Shown: positions 27,153-35,549 of the stretch, piece after piece
Numbering within the stretch: position 1 is the stretch's first letter
Layout of the letters: each line of letters starts with the position of its first letter
Assembly (NCBI RefSeq): GCF_000583655.1
Contig: NZ_BAKI01000019.1
Span: 1-47,370 of the forward strand
From: Lentilactobacillus farraginis DSM 18382 = JCM 14108
GTDB lineage: Bacteria > Bacillota > Bacilli > Lactobacillales > Lactobacillaceae
DNA: 47,370 nt
Direction of reading: 5' to 3'
Notes under the pieces: model-generated
The model's input: the letters and a program-made list of their open reading frames with translations, nothing else
What the model was told of the DNA's origin: nothing
Databases searched by the model: none
Program-made: the position numbers and the translations under genes

Positions 27153-28355
27153 ATGGATAACGTTAACCAGCGGACAATTTCCCGAATTTTTCTGATTATC
27201 GGGACCGCATGGCTATTTGATGCGATGGACGTCGGCTTATTATCATTTATCATGTCCATTGTGCACAAAGAATGGGCACTAACAAATTCTCAAACCGGTC
27301 TGATTAGTTCAATCAGTACGATTGGGATGGTTTGCGGTGGCTTTTATTTTGGCCACCTGGCTGATCGAATCGGCAGAAAGAACACTTTAATTGCCACTCT
27401 GCTGACTTTTTCGATTGGTAATCTGATTCTGGCCGGTGCGCCCGGCTTTATGGCATTTCTGATCATCCGCTTCATTGTCGGTATGGGACTCGGTGGCGAG
27501 TTACCGGTTGCCGCCACCTATATCGCCGATATTTATCGTGGCCGCAAGCGCTCACAAATGCTGATTTTGGCGGATAGCTTTTGGGCGCTCGGTTGGCTGG
27601 CAGCATCATTTCTGTCATTTCTGCTAACCCCCTTTCTTGGTTGGCGGGGTATCTTAGTCATTACTGCCGTTACCGGATTCTTTGCTATTATATTGAGAAA
27701 ACATATTCACGAAAGTCGTTCCGAAAGTGCCGTCAAGCAACACTGGCTGGTTTCTCTTCGACAGACATTCAAACCTTGGACATTAATGCTTTGGCTGGCT
27801 TGGTTCATGGTCATGTTCAGCTACTATGGCATGTTTATGTGGCTGCCAAGCATTATGGTAGATAAAGGTTATGGGATTGTTAACAGTTTTGGTTACACGA
27901 CCATTATCGTCGTTGCCCAGCTGCCCGGTTACTTCTGTGCAGCCTGGTTGGCTAAACGGATTAAAGTAAAGTATGTTTTCGCCCTTTACATGCTGGGAAC
28001 CGCGCTTGGCGCTGTTATGTTCGGTCAATCAACAACCGCTGCTTTAATCGTCGTTTCCGGTTGTGTTCTTTCCTTTTTCAATCTCGGTGCATATGGTGCG
28101 ATTATCGCATTGACACCCGAGCTTTATCAAAATAACATTCGGGGAACCATGACCGGTATGGCTCAGGGAATTGGCCGAATTGGTGCTATTTTCGGTCCAC
28201 TGTTAATTGGTGTTTTGATGGATCGACAAATCGGTATCAGCGTTATTTTTGGCATCTTCATGGTATCGCTGGTTATTGGCGCACTTGCCGTTTTAGCCCT
28301 GCCGACATCAAATAATCTTAAGGAGACTCACAACAATGAACCCAATCTTAATTAA
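27153..28355 (+). CDS. niaP: MFS transporter, NiaP-like (niacin/pyridine carboxylate)
   Basis: A 400-residue, 12-helix major facilitator. It is very like the nicotinate transporter NiaP along its length: WLFDAMDVGLLSF in helix 1, the MFS signature GHLADRIGRKNT near 70, FIVGMGLGGELPVAATY near 110, DSFWALGWLAAS, FSYYGMFMWLPSIM, AQLPGYFCAAWLAK and SFFNLGAYGAI. Its 3' end overlaps nadC by 20 bases, and the nadC ribosome binding site (AAGGAG) lies inside it, so the two are translated together. With NadC as partner, the cargo could be quinolinate rather than, or as well as, nicotinate. The promoter carries two operator copies. Confidence 0.85.
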   Translation: MDNVNQRTISRIFLIIGTAWLFDAMDVGLLSFIMSIVHKEWALTNSQTGLISSISTIGMVCGGFYFGHLADRIGRKNTLIATLLTFSIGNLILAGAPGFMAFLIIRFIVGMGLGGELPVAATYIADIYRGRKRSQMLILADSFWALGWLAASFLSFLLTPFLGWRGILVITAVTGFFAIILRKHIHESRSESAVKQHWLVSLRQTFKPWTLMLWLAWFMVMFSYYGMFMWLPSIMVDKGYGIVNSFGYTTIIVVAQLPGYFCAAWLAKRIKVKYVFALYMLGTALGAVMFGQSTTAALIVVSGCVLSFFNLGAYGAIIALTPELYQNNIRGTMTGMAQGIGRIGAIFGPLLIGVLMDRQIGISVIFGIFMVSLVIGALAVLALPTSNNLKETHNNEPNLN

Positions 28356-29184
28356 AGAAAAACTGGCGGCGTTTTTAAAAGAAGACCTTCAATTTGATGA
28401 TTTAAGCTTACGGTTCCTGCCAGCCGGTCAATCAATCAGCGGCAGCTTCATTGCCAAACAAAGTGGTATTATCTGTGGCCAGCAAATCCCTCAAATTGCC
28501 TACAACCTTATCGATAAGGCTGCTTACACGCCAGTTGTTTCTGATGGTACCAAGGTCAAGCCGGGGCAAACAATCGGCCGGGTTATCGGCACGCCGGCCG
28601 CTCTGCTATCCGGTGAACGGGTTATTTTAAATCTCATGCAGCATATGAGTGGCATCGCAACTAAAACAGCTCAAATGGTAACTAAATTAGCTGATCCGAG
28701 TATTCGCCTAACCGATACCCGAAAAACAACGCCCGGCCTACGTATGTTCGACAAATATGCTGTTACCGTTGGTGGCGGGGTTAACCACCGATTCGACCTG
28801 ACCGGCGCAATAATGCTTAAAGATAACCACATTGCCTTGGCCGGTGGTGTTAAGTCTGCTCTTTTAATGGTCCAAAGGCACGCCGGCCCCTTGACGCCGA
28901 TTGAAATTGAAGTCGAAACCGAGTCAGAACTACGGGATGCTGTTTCAGTAGGTGCCAACGTCATTATGTTTGACAACCAAACCCCTGAAACCATCAAAAA
29001 ATGGCGGCGGCTGGTTCCCGCTACCATTAAGGTTGAAGCTTCAGGCGGTATTTCAGAGGATACAATTGCCGATTTTAAAGGCTGCGGCGCCGACTTTATT
29101 TCAGTCGGTAACTTGACAAACGATGTTTCACCGTTAGATATCAGCTTTTTGATTGATGGTGCTGTGAAAAGCACCCCCGTCTAA
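28336..29184 (+). CDS. nadC: Nicotinate-nucleotide pyrophosphorylase (quinolinate phosphoribosyltransferase)
   Basis: NadC turns quinolinate and PRPP into nicotinate mononucleotide, CO2 and PPi. The 282 residues are the usual length. The signatures are complete: GERVILNLMQHMSGIAT near 95, TRKTTPGLRMFDKYAV near 132 with the Arg and Lys that bind quinolinate and PRPP, GGGVNHRFDLTGAIMLKDNH near 155, IEIEVET, MFDN and the SGGI phosphate loop. No nadA or nadB is in the window; the enzyme depends on quinolinate from elsewhere. It overlaps niaP. A terminator follows about 110 bases after the stop. Confidence 0.93.
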   Translation: MNPILIKEKLAAFLKEDLQFDDLSLRFLPAGQSISGSFIAKQSGIICGQQIPQIAYNLIDKAAYTPVVSDGTKVKPGQTIGRVIGTPAALLSGERVILNLMQHMSGIATKTAQMVTKLADPSIRLTDTRKTTPGLRMFDKYAVTVGGGVNHRFDLTGAIMLKDNHIALAGGVKSALLMVQRHAGPLTPIEIEVETESELRDAVSVGANVIMFDNQTPETIKKWRRLVPATIKVEASGGISEDTIADFKGCGADFISVGNLTNDVSPLDISFLIDGAVKSTPV

Positions 29185-29296
29185 ACATGAAATATCCTAA
29201 TTTTAAAAAATTATGCCATTTATAATTGGTCATTATTTTACGTATACCCGGGCAATCATTGACACTGTTTATCTTTTTGTTAAGATTTTGTCGATT

Positions 29297-29340
29297 AAAG
29301 CGTATTATTACAGTGAAATGCTGTAATAATGCGTTTTTTA
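29297..29340 (+). terminator. Terminator after niaP-nadC
   Basis: ATTATTACAG pairs with CTGTAATAAT, extended by GCG pairs and A-T pairs, loop of seven, then T6. Confidence 0.82.
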
Positions 29341-29415
29341 AACCTATCCTAATTTGACTTTTATGCTAAAATTATAGTGTGCTTGTTAATCAAAATTCAC
29401 ATGGGGGTCGTTTAA

Positions 29416-30558
29416 TTGAGCCAATATACTTTTTTAAAACCTTACACACTTCGGAACGGTGTGACTGTCAAAAATCGGATTGCGATGTCGCCCATGACCG
29501 AACAATCCAGTTTCGAAGACGGTTCAATCACTTCTGATGAAATTGCCTATTACCATTTACGAGCCGGTGGCGTTGGCTTACTAATCACCGGCTGCGCCAA
29601 CGTCAACGATCTTGGCAAGGGCTTTGAGGGTGAGCTAAGCGTTGCGCACGAAAGCATGCTGCCTGGTTTATCCCGGTTGGCAAACGCCATTAAAGTTAAC
29701 GGTACAAAGGCTATCCTACAGATTTTTAGCGCCGGCCGAATGAGCCATTCAAGCATTTTGCGCGGCAAGCAGCCGGTTTCAGCCAGTGCAGTGGCAGCTG
29801 TTCGTCCAGATGCCGAAACACCCCGATCCTTGAGCGAAGACGAAATTGAGCAGACAATTACTGACTTTGCCAAGGCAACGCAATTAGCTATCGATGCCGG
29901 CTTTGACGGGGTCGAACTACATGGTGCCAACACTTATTTATTGCAGCAGTTCTTCAGCCCCCATTCCAATCGGCGAACCGATCGCTGGGGTGGTAGTTTG
30001 GAAAATCGAATGCGGTTTCCATTGGCAGTTGTTGACGCCTGTGCCAAAGTTGTCAGTCAAGCGGGCCGGCCGTTTATTCTCGGCTATCGCATTTCTCCTG
30101 AAGAAATCGAAAAACCCGGCATCAGATTATCTGATACCTTGGCACTGGTTAAGCAGCTGAATCAAAAACCAATTGATTACCTGCACGTTTCATTGGCAGA
30201 TGCTTGGGGAACTTCAATTGTTGATCAAACAGACAAGCAACCGGTTTTTGAAAAAATTCAGGCTGTCTTGGCAGCTGACCTGCCGTTAATGGTTGTTGGT
30301 CACTTGGCAACTCCTGCTCAAGTCGAGAAGTTAATGAATGCCAATGTTGACTTCGCGGCACTGGGACGAGAGTTAATTCGGGAACCAAAGTGGGTTCAAA
30401 AAGCAGCTGCCGGCGACGAAAAAGCCATTCGTTATACATTTTCATTACAGGACCTGGATGAGCTGAAAGTCACGCCGCCACTGCTGCATTTCTTACGGAC
30501 AGCCTTTAAAAAGGGCTTTCCAATCTCAACAGACACACGTCAAATTAATATCGATTAG
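29416..30558 (+). CDS. NADH:flavin oxidoreductase, old yellow enzyme family
   Basis: A 380-residue TIM-barrel flavoprotein that reduces activated double bonds with NAD(P)H through FMN. Features are NRIAMSPMTE near 22, the central QIFSAGRMSH, GFDGVELHGANTYLLQQFFSP with the His-Gly-Ala-Asn FMN/substrate motif near 170, NRRTDRWGGSLENR directly after it, and FAALGRELIREPKW at the C-terminal phosphate-binding loop. There is no FeS or second domain, so it is a short OYE. The TTG start follows GGGGGTCG. A GNAT gene starts 22 bases downstream and probably shares the transcript. Confidence 0.9.
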   Translation: MSQYTFLKPYTLRNGVTVKNRIAMSPMTEQSSFEDGSITSDEIAYYHLRAGGVGLLITGCANVNDLGKGFEGELSVAHESMLPGLSRLANAIKVNGTKAILQIFSAGRMSHSSILRGKQPVSASAVAAVRPDAETPRSLSEDEIEQTITDFAKATQLAIDAGFDGVELHGANTYLLQQFFSPHSNRRTDRWGGSLENRMRFPLAVVDACAKVVSQAGRPFILGYRISPEEIEKPGIRLSDTLALVKQLNQKPIDYLHVSLADAWGTSIVDQTDKQPVFEKIQAVLAADLPLMVVGHLATPAQVEKLMNANVDFAALGRELIREPKWVQKAAAGDEKAIRYTFSLQDLDELKVTPPLLHFLRTAFKKGFPISTDTRQINID

Positions 30559-30580
30559 GTAAATAGAGAAGGAGAATTTT

Positions 30581-31089
30581 ATGGCAAAAATTCAAATGGC
30601 GGCGCAAGGGACGCTGACTTGATTTATCGACACCTTATGAAGGTTAGCGGGCAAACAAATAACCTTAGCTATAGTCAAAAGGACGTTCACAAATATCTGA
30701 ATGAAATCAAAATTTCCGATAGAATGCGGGATGACAGTATTGCCGTTTCATTTGTTGCCTATGAAAACGAGGAAATCGTCGGCTTAGCACAATTGAGGCG
30801 AAGCGCACTGCCCCGCTATACTAATCGCGGTGAGCTGGCCGTTTCAGTTGACCAGGATTTTCAAAGCCAGGGAATCGGCAGCCAGTTAATAGAAGAAGTC
30901 CTGGATTGGGCTACTCAAGAATGGCAGTTGCACGGCATTTATCTGGACGTTCTGTCTGGAAATCTACGGGCGATCGATCTTTATAAAAAATACGGCTTTA
31001 AAATTGTTGGTGACCTGCCGCTTCTAATGACCATTAGTGGTCGCGACGTCGCCGGAAAGCGAATGTTTAAAGAACTAAAAAACGATTGA
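30581..31089 (+). pseudogene. GNAT acetyltransferase, frameshifted at the N terminus
   Basis: A GCN5-type acetyltransferase of about 169 residues when joined. The start ATG 30581 has an AGAAGGAG site but its frame stops after 12 codons; from codon 6 onward the other frame reads ARDADLIYRHLMKVSG and continues to the end. One lost base, probably in the CAAATGG stretch, explains it. The acetyl-CoA loop is DQDFQSQGIGSQLIEEVL near 105, followed by LDVLSGNLRAIDLYKKYGF. It is downstream of the old yellow enzyme. The substrate is unknown. Confidence 0.82.
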
Positions 31090-31096
31090 ATCAAAA

Positions 31097-31192
31097 CTGG
31101 AAGTTGCCTTTCAGCGCACGCTTTCGCTCGGAAATAATCGTGATTACAAACGGGTCTGAAACAAAAATAATTTTGTTTCAGACCCGTTCTTT
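31097..31192 (-). repeat. MITE-like intergenic repeat, copy D (inverted)
   Basis: On the minus strand it reads CTGAAACAAAATTATTTTTG, TTCAGACCCG, a CACGATTATTTCCGAGCGAA core, GCGTGCGC and GGCAACTTCC. On the + strand CGGGTCTGAAACAAAA and TTTTGTTTCAGACCCG are perfect 16-bp arms followed by TTCTTTTT, so this end also works as a terminator for the GNAT gene. Confidence 0.78.
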
Positions 31193-31282
31193 TTCATAAA
31201 GCCCTTTCTTTGAATCCCACAAGACGGTTACAATAATAAGTGACCGATCAAAACTTTTAATGATGAAAGAAGTCATTCAAAA

Positions 31283-31591
31283 ATGAAAGAAACGTTTACA
31301 GTTCCTTGTAACGATAATGAAATCACACTGACTGTCGACAATGTCAGTTATCAGTATTTGGCGTTGCGCCGAGCTTCTCTGGATGTTGCCCCCTTGGAAT
31401 CCGTTAATGTGACCTTAACGGATGAACCGGTCGACGGTCACGCCTATTATGAAGTTGCCGGTTTTAGCGTCATGGTTTCCGCAACATTGGCCGATCACCA
31501 ATTAGCCCCCGGAGACTACACTGTCTACCGGGCAACGCCAGGCAGTCATCCAAGTATGGTGATTCAGCGAGCAACCCCTGCTGAAGCCTAA
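31283..31591 (+). CDS. Small hypothetical protein, 102 residues
   Basis: I do not recognise a family. It is acidic, strand-rich and without signal peptide or membrane segment; residues 14-60 (LTVDNVSYQYLALRRASL and following) look like a small beta domain, and one Cys occurs at residue 9. The ribosome binding site is weak (GAAAGAAG, long spacing). It stands alone between repeat copies D and E. Coding status is likely from composition and length. Confidence 0.6.
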   Translation: MKETFTVPCNDNEITLTVDNVSYQYLALRRASLDVAPLESVNVTLTDEPVDGHAYYEVAGFSVMVSATLADHQLAPGDYTVYRATPGSHPSMVIQRATPAEA

Positions 31592-31600
31592 CGTAAAAAG

Positions 31601-31690
31601 AGGCGAGACTGAAACAAAAGTAACTTTGGCCAGTCCCGTTTCCTACAATTATTACCGAGTGGCAGTTAACCATCTGTCATCCCATTCTCG
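31601..31690 (+). repeat. MITE-like intergenic repeat, copy E
   Basis: Opens GAGACTGAAACAAAAGTAAC, then GGCCAGTCCCG, an AATTATTACCGAGTGG core and CAGTTAACC, and ends in CATCTGTCATCCCATTCTC. It is the same block order as copy A. It lies between convergent genes, the 102-residue protein and the HAD phosphatase. Confidence 0.75.
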
Positions 31691-31702
31691 ATTTAATTTA
31701 GC

Positions 31703-32359
31703 TTAATGGTTAATCCGATTATCAAGTGCCGCGCTTAAATCAGCAACCGATTCAAAGACAAACTGGTTTACCTGTCGCAGCCGATTTGAATCCGCGTATT
31801 GCGACCAGGCGGCAGAATAACAATCAATTCCCACGGAACGACAGGCATCAATATCACCAATCGTATCCGCAACATACGCCATTTGGCTGGGAACCAAATG
31901 GTAGCGGTCCAACAGCTTTTTAAAATTTTCAGCCTTGTTGGGTCCCTTGGACGAACCAATTAAAATTGGTGAAAAATAGTTAACTAATCCTAATTTTTCA
32001 AGGCTGATTCGACAACTAACCGAGCCTTTGCCGGTTACAAGCGGTGTCACAATTTGTCGGTTCTTTAAATGATCCGAGAGATTTTTAATTCCGGGAAACG
32101 GTGCCGTTAATGCCGCATGGCTTTCCTGATATTGTTGATAAAAATCGTCCAAAATATTCGCCGGCGCATGTGGAATCAACTGATTCAGCATCCCAATCTC
32201 GTTGGCGCCAAAGGTGGATAAAATCTCGTTATTGCTTATTTCACGGTGCGTATACTTATAAACTGTTTTTCGAAAAGCATCGAAAATAACCGGAAATGTT
32301 TCACCAACCGTGCCATCCAGATCAAACGCAATAAGTTTATAAATGAGAATCCTCTCCAT
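31703..32359 (-). CDS. HAD family hydrolase (phosphoglycolate phosphatase-like)
   Basis: About 213-218 residues. Motif I is FDLDGTVGET near residue 12, motif II the Thr in VTGKGS near 105, motif III the Lys in SSKGPNKAENF and motif IV DTIGDIDACRSVG near 165; the cap is helical (C1 type), as in phosphoglycolate phosphatases. Substrate unknown. The start is unusual: the ATG at 32359 has no ribosome binding site, while GGAGAGG lies seven bases before an ATT (32344) that gives IYKLIAFDLDGT, exactly where family members begin. So ATT may be the true start. It is a single gene. Confidence 0.82.
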   Translation of the reverse strand: MERILIYKLIAFDLDGTVGETFPVIFDAFRKTVYKYTHREISNNEILSTFGANEIGMLNQLIPHAPANILDDFYQQYQESHAALTAPFPGIKNLSDHLKNRQIVTPLVTGKGSVSCRISLEKLGLVNYFSPILIGSSKGPNKAENFKKLLDRYHLVPSQMAYVADTIGDIDACRSVGIDCYSAAWSQYADSNRLRQVNQFVFESVADLSAALDNRINH

Positions 32360-32459
32360 TCTTGTGAGTTTAACTGATAAACTTATTTTAACCGACAAAG
32401 GGCCTCCTGCCAAATAAATGACGGGGGCCTTTTAATCGACAACTGTTTTAAATTAGTAA

Positions 32460-33935
32460 TCAGCCGTTTGCTTTCTCAGGGTGTCCCTGAAGGTAAATGA
32501 CGTGGGTATTCAAGTATTCTTCAATACCGTGACGACCATCATCACCGCCGATACCGGATTCCTTCCAGCCGGAGTGTGAACCGTTCATTGCTTCAAAGTT
32601 AAAGCGATTAATGTAGGTTTCCCCATCTTCCAGCTCGTTGGCAGCCCGCATTGCATTATCCAAGTTCTCAGTAAAGATGGATGATGTCAAGCCAAAGTCA
32701 CTGTCGTTAGCCATTTCAATGGCATCATCCAATGTCTTAAAGGTCAAGACCGGCAATACCGGGCCAAAGATTTCATCCTGAACAATTTCTGAATCCTGCT
32801 TGACATTGGTAATAACAGTCGGTTCATAGTAGAAACCATTTGCAATATTCAACTTATGACCACCGGCTGTAATCTTGCCGCCGGCTTTGACTGCCCGGTC
32901 AACCATTCCGGCAACCTTATCCAAAGCTGCCTGGTTAATCAACGGTCCCATCCCAATGTTTTCATCTTTCATTGGATCGCCAACCGTGACTTCAGACATC
33001 TTCTTGGACAGTTTCTTGATAAATTCGTCGGCAACGTCTTCTTGAACGTAAACCCGTTCACAATTGTTGCAAAGTTGACCATTATTATCAACTCGGGAAT
33101 CAATAATGGATTGAACCGCCAAATCAATATCGGCATCCTTGCAAACAATTGCCGGTGCTTTACCACCGAGTTCAAGAGAAACTTTAGCCATGTGGGTAGC
33201 AGCGCCTTCCATGATTCGCTTACCAGAGGCAACCGAACCGGTCAAACTAATAATGCCGACTTTCTTGTTACGGGTAAGTTCATCACCGACAACCGAACCG
33301 GGACCGGAAACAATGTTGACAACGCCCTTTGGAATACCAACCTTTTCACAAATCTTGGCAAATTCAAGTGCCAGGTTTGGTGTGTCGGAACTTGGCTTCA
33401 TAACAATGGTATTACCGGTTACCAAAGCCGGACCCATCTTACGGGCAATCAGGAAGAATGGGAAGTTCCATGGTAAAATTCCGGCTGCCACGCCAATTGG
33501 CTGCTTGGCAATCATGATATTTTCATTCTTATTATCGGATTGAAGAATCTCACCTTCGTAAGTGCGGGCTGCACTGCCCATGTAATCAAAGTAATCCGCT
33601 GAGAATAGGATTTCGGTGGTTGCCAAAGACTTAATCTTACCCTGTTCTTCCTGGAGCATTTCAATCAAGTGATCCTTTTGACGACGAACCTCGTTGGCAA
33701 CATCGTGTAAATATTGACCACGGGTTGCGGCAGGGACTTTCTTCCATGATTTTTCTGCTTCATAAGCAGCATCGATGGCTTCACGAGTTTCTTCACGGGT
33801 TGCGCTTGGCACCGTTGAAATCGGTTCACCAGTAGCCGGATTAATAACCGTAATGGTGTTACCCGAATTTGAGTCCTTAAATTCTCCGTTAATATACATT
33901 TGATAATGTTTTAATGCAACAGCATTTTGTGCCAT
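32460..33935 (-). CDS. aldA: Aldehyde dehydrogenase, lactaldehyde/glycolaldehyde dehydrogenase (AldA) type
   Basis: A 491-residue NAD-dependent aldehyde dehydrogenase. It closely follows the AldA pattern: ADYFDYMGSAARTYEGEI near 110-130, AAGILPWNFPFFLIARKMGP near 150, the active-site Glu in ELGGKAP (about 257), the catalytic Cys in GQLCNNCERVYV (about 289), EIFGPVLPV, and the C-terminal NFEAMNGSHSGWKESGIGG. AldA oxidises lactaldehyde or glycolaldehyde to the acid. The start has GGAAAGGAAG. The alcohol dehydrogenase gene lies 92 bases upstream in the same direction with no terminator between, so they likely form an operon. Some lactobacilli convert lactate to 1,2-propanediol through lactaldehyde; this pair would fit (inference). 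Confidence 0.9.
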   Translation of the reverse strand: MAQNAVALKHYQMYINGEFKDSNSGNTITVINPATGEPISTVPSATREETREAIDAAYEAEKSWKKVPAATRGQYLHDVANEVRRQKDHLIEMLQEEQGKIKSLATTEILFSADYFDYMGSAARTYEGEILQSDNKNENIMIAKQPIGVAAGILPWNFPFFLIARKMGPALVTGNTIVMKPSSDTPNLALEFAKICEKVGIPKGVVNIVSGPGSVVGDELTRNKKVGIISLTGSVASGKRIMEGAATHMAKVSLELGGKAPAIVCKDADIDLAVQSIIDSRVDNNGQLCNNCERVYVQEDVADEFIKKLSKKMSEVTVGDPMKDENIGMGPLINQAALDKVAGMVDRAVKAGGKITAGGHKLNIANGFYYEPTVITNVKQDSEIVQDEIFGPVLPVLTFKTLDDAIEMANDSDFGLTSSIFTENLDNAMRAANELEDGETYINRFNFEAMNGSHSGWKESGIGGDDGRHGIEEYLNTHVIYLQGHPEKANG

Positions 33936-34027
33936 AGTATTGCTTCCTTTCCAATGATATCCTGTCGAATTGACTGGCAGAAAAGAATGCTTTTAATACT
34001 TATCTGTAAATTATTAACAATCCGGTA

Positions 34028-35148
34028 TTAATCTCCCGGCTTGTAGTCGTCATCAATGACCAAAACCGGTTTGATTGTTTTGCCACTGACTGAGTCGGCG
34101 TTGGCTTGATTGATGTCGTCAAACTTGTAAAACTTTTCGGTCTTGTCAAAATCAAACATGCCTAGTTTGTAGAAGCGAATTAATCTTGGAATATCAACTT
34201 GTGGAATTGAATCGCCCATATTGACACCGACAATCTTACGATCGCTGGTGCAAAGGTCATTCCACGTATCCAAATCAATATGCTGATCGGTAACGGCAAT
34301 CGTTGCGGTCGTCCCACCTTGTGCCAATGCCTTAATGGAATCTTCCATGACCTTCTTAACACCGGTTGTATCAACCGCATAATCAACACCATGACCATCT
34401 GTCAGTTTTTGAATAGCTTTAACAGCATCTTCATCTTTACTATTAATGGCGTCCGTTGCACCGAGTTCCTTAGCCAGTTCAAGCCGTGACGGAACAATGT
34501 CGATGGCAATTACTTTCGTGCAACCGGAAATTCGGCCGGCCATCATAGCAGCCAAACCAACTGCCCCGGTTCCAAATACCGCGATTGTTGAACCGGGCTT
34601 TGGCTTCAACGTGTTAAAGACAGTCCCGCTTCCTGTGACATAGCCACAACCCAGAGGTCCAAGTTTTCGCAAATCCAGATCTTTGGAACTTTAACGGCAT
34701 TTCGTTCACGAACAACCGTTGTTGTTGTAAATGATGATTGGTCAAACATATCCGCAACATCGTGACCATTCTCGGTAAAGTGGGCACTGCCGTCAGGTCG
34801 AACACCTGAAAGGTTATTGGCCGCATAGTTTAAGCATTGGGTCGGAATCCCACGTAAGCAATTAATACAATTTCCACAGCCATAGAATGACAAGACAACG
34901 TGATCGCCAGGCTTGAAGTTTTTAACTTCCGGACCAACTTTTTCAACGATGCCGGAGCCTTCGTGTCCTAAAACGATCGGGTAACCGATTTCCGCGGTTC
35001 CCTTTCGCAAAGCTTCGTCTGAATGACAAATCCCACTGGCAACCATGTGGACCTGAAGATCGTCAGCCTGCATATCAGCCAGTTCGACATCGTCCTTCAT
35101 CTCAAAATTGCCACCCTTATTGTTGACAACTGCTGCTTTAATTCGCAT
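34028..35148 (-). pseudogene. Zinc-dependent alcohol dehydrogenase (aryl/benzyl-alcohol type), frameshifted
   Basis: About 373 residues when joined. The catalytic zinc ligands are Cys in GICHSDEAL (near 40) and His in LGHEGSG (near 63); the structural zinc cysteines are in CGNCINCLRGIPTQC (near 92-106). The Rossmann motif VFGTGAVGLAAM lies in the second piece. The first frame ends after VVAMSQEAG; the two overlap at KVPK...RKLGPLGCGY, where AAAGATCTGG should read AAAGGATCTGG, one G missing. The ATG at 35148 has ATGGAG upstream. It precedes aldA and is probably cotranscribed. It may reduce lactaldehyde or other aldehydes with NADH. Confidence 0.87.
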
Positions 35149-35325
35149 AATCACATCTCCATAACAATTTATTTGTATTTAATGAGCAATCGTTATCAAA
35201 TAAAAAGCGGACCTTTTATCACAAACTTTTTGATTAAAACCAATCGTTTGCCAGTCAATATTCTGACAATCGAGAATGATTCCAACAGCCATCCGCTTCT
35301 TTCATAACAACCGCTTACATCTTCA

Positions 35326-35354
35326 TTTATAGTGCATTTCATATTTTTTTGCAA
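35326..35354 (-). promoter_or_regulatory. Promoter of the adh-aldA operon
   Basis: On the minus strand TTGCAA (35354-35349) and TATAAA (35331-35326) are 17 bases apart, about 180 bases upstream of the alcohol dehydrogenase ATG, giving a long leader. Confidence 0.55.
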
Positions 35355-35392
35355 GTTTATTTTCATTATTTTTGGCGAAAAAAGCCATCCGG

Positions 35393-35496
35393 ATTTTCAC
35401 TCGTATACGCGCCGTAGTTATTTCACAATCGCACTTTTTTTAATTTATTGTGAAATAAATAATCAGTGAAATTTGAAAGATCGTGAAAAATTCACG
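35393..35496. promoter_or_regulatory. Cluster of GTGAAA/TTTCAC half-sites upstream of adh-aldA
   Basis: Six copies of a GTGAA/TTCAC half-site occur in 104 bases: ATTTTCAC at 35393, ATTTCACAAT at 35420, ATTGTGAAAT at 35447 (the last two form perfect 10-bp arms), GTGAAAT at 35466, and the dyad CGTGAA-AAA-TTCACG at 35482-35496. Some halves equal the Rex half-site TTGTGAAAT, but the order and spacing are not classical. This is the only notable sequence in the 400-base gap besides the promoter. Confidence 0.5.
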
Positions 35497-35549
35497 TAAA
35501 AATTCGGCCGACTTTTTCATAGCAACCGCGTATCGATTGTAACTATCGG

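Noticed and set aside
28671-29174. 167-codon open frame opposite to nadC
   Set aside because: Shadow of nadC on the other strand; no start signals and unlikely protein composition.
32856-33476. 206-codon open frame opposite to aldA
   Set aside because: It is the antisense of a strongly conserved dehydrogenase gene, and its composition reflects that gene's codon pattern; no ribosome binding site.
34680-34700. Programmed frameshift sites as the reason for the split genes
   Set aside because: Slippery heptamers and stimulatory structures are not evident at the junctions, and ten different programmed shifts in one region, in genes not known for it, are implausible.
35420-35456. A classical Rex site
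   Set aside because: The halves TTCACAA and TTGTGAA occur in the reverse order with 22 bases between, not the convergent TTGTGAA-N4-TTCACAA arrangement; kept only as half-site cluster.
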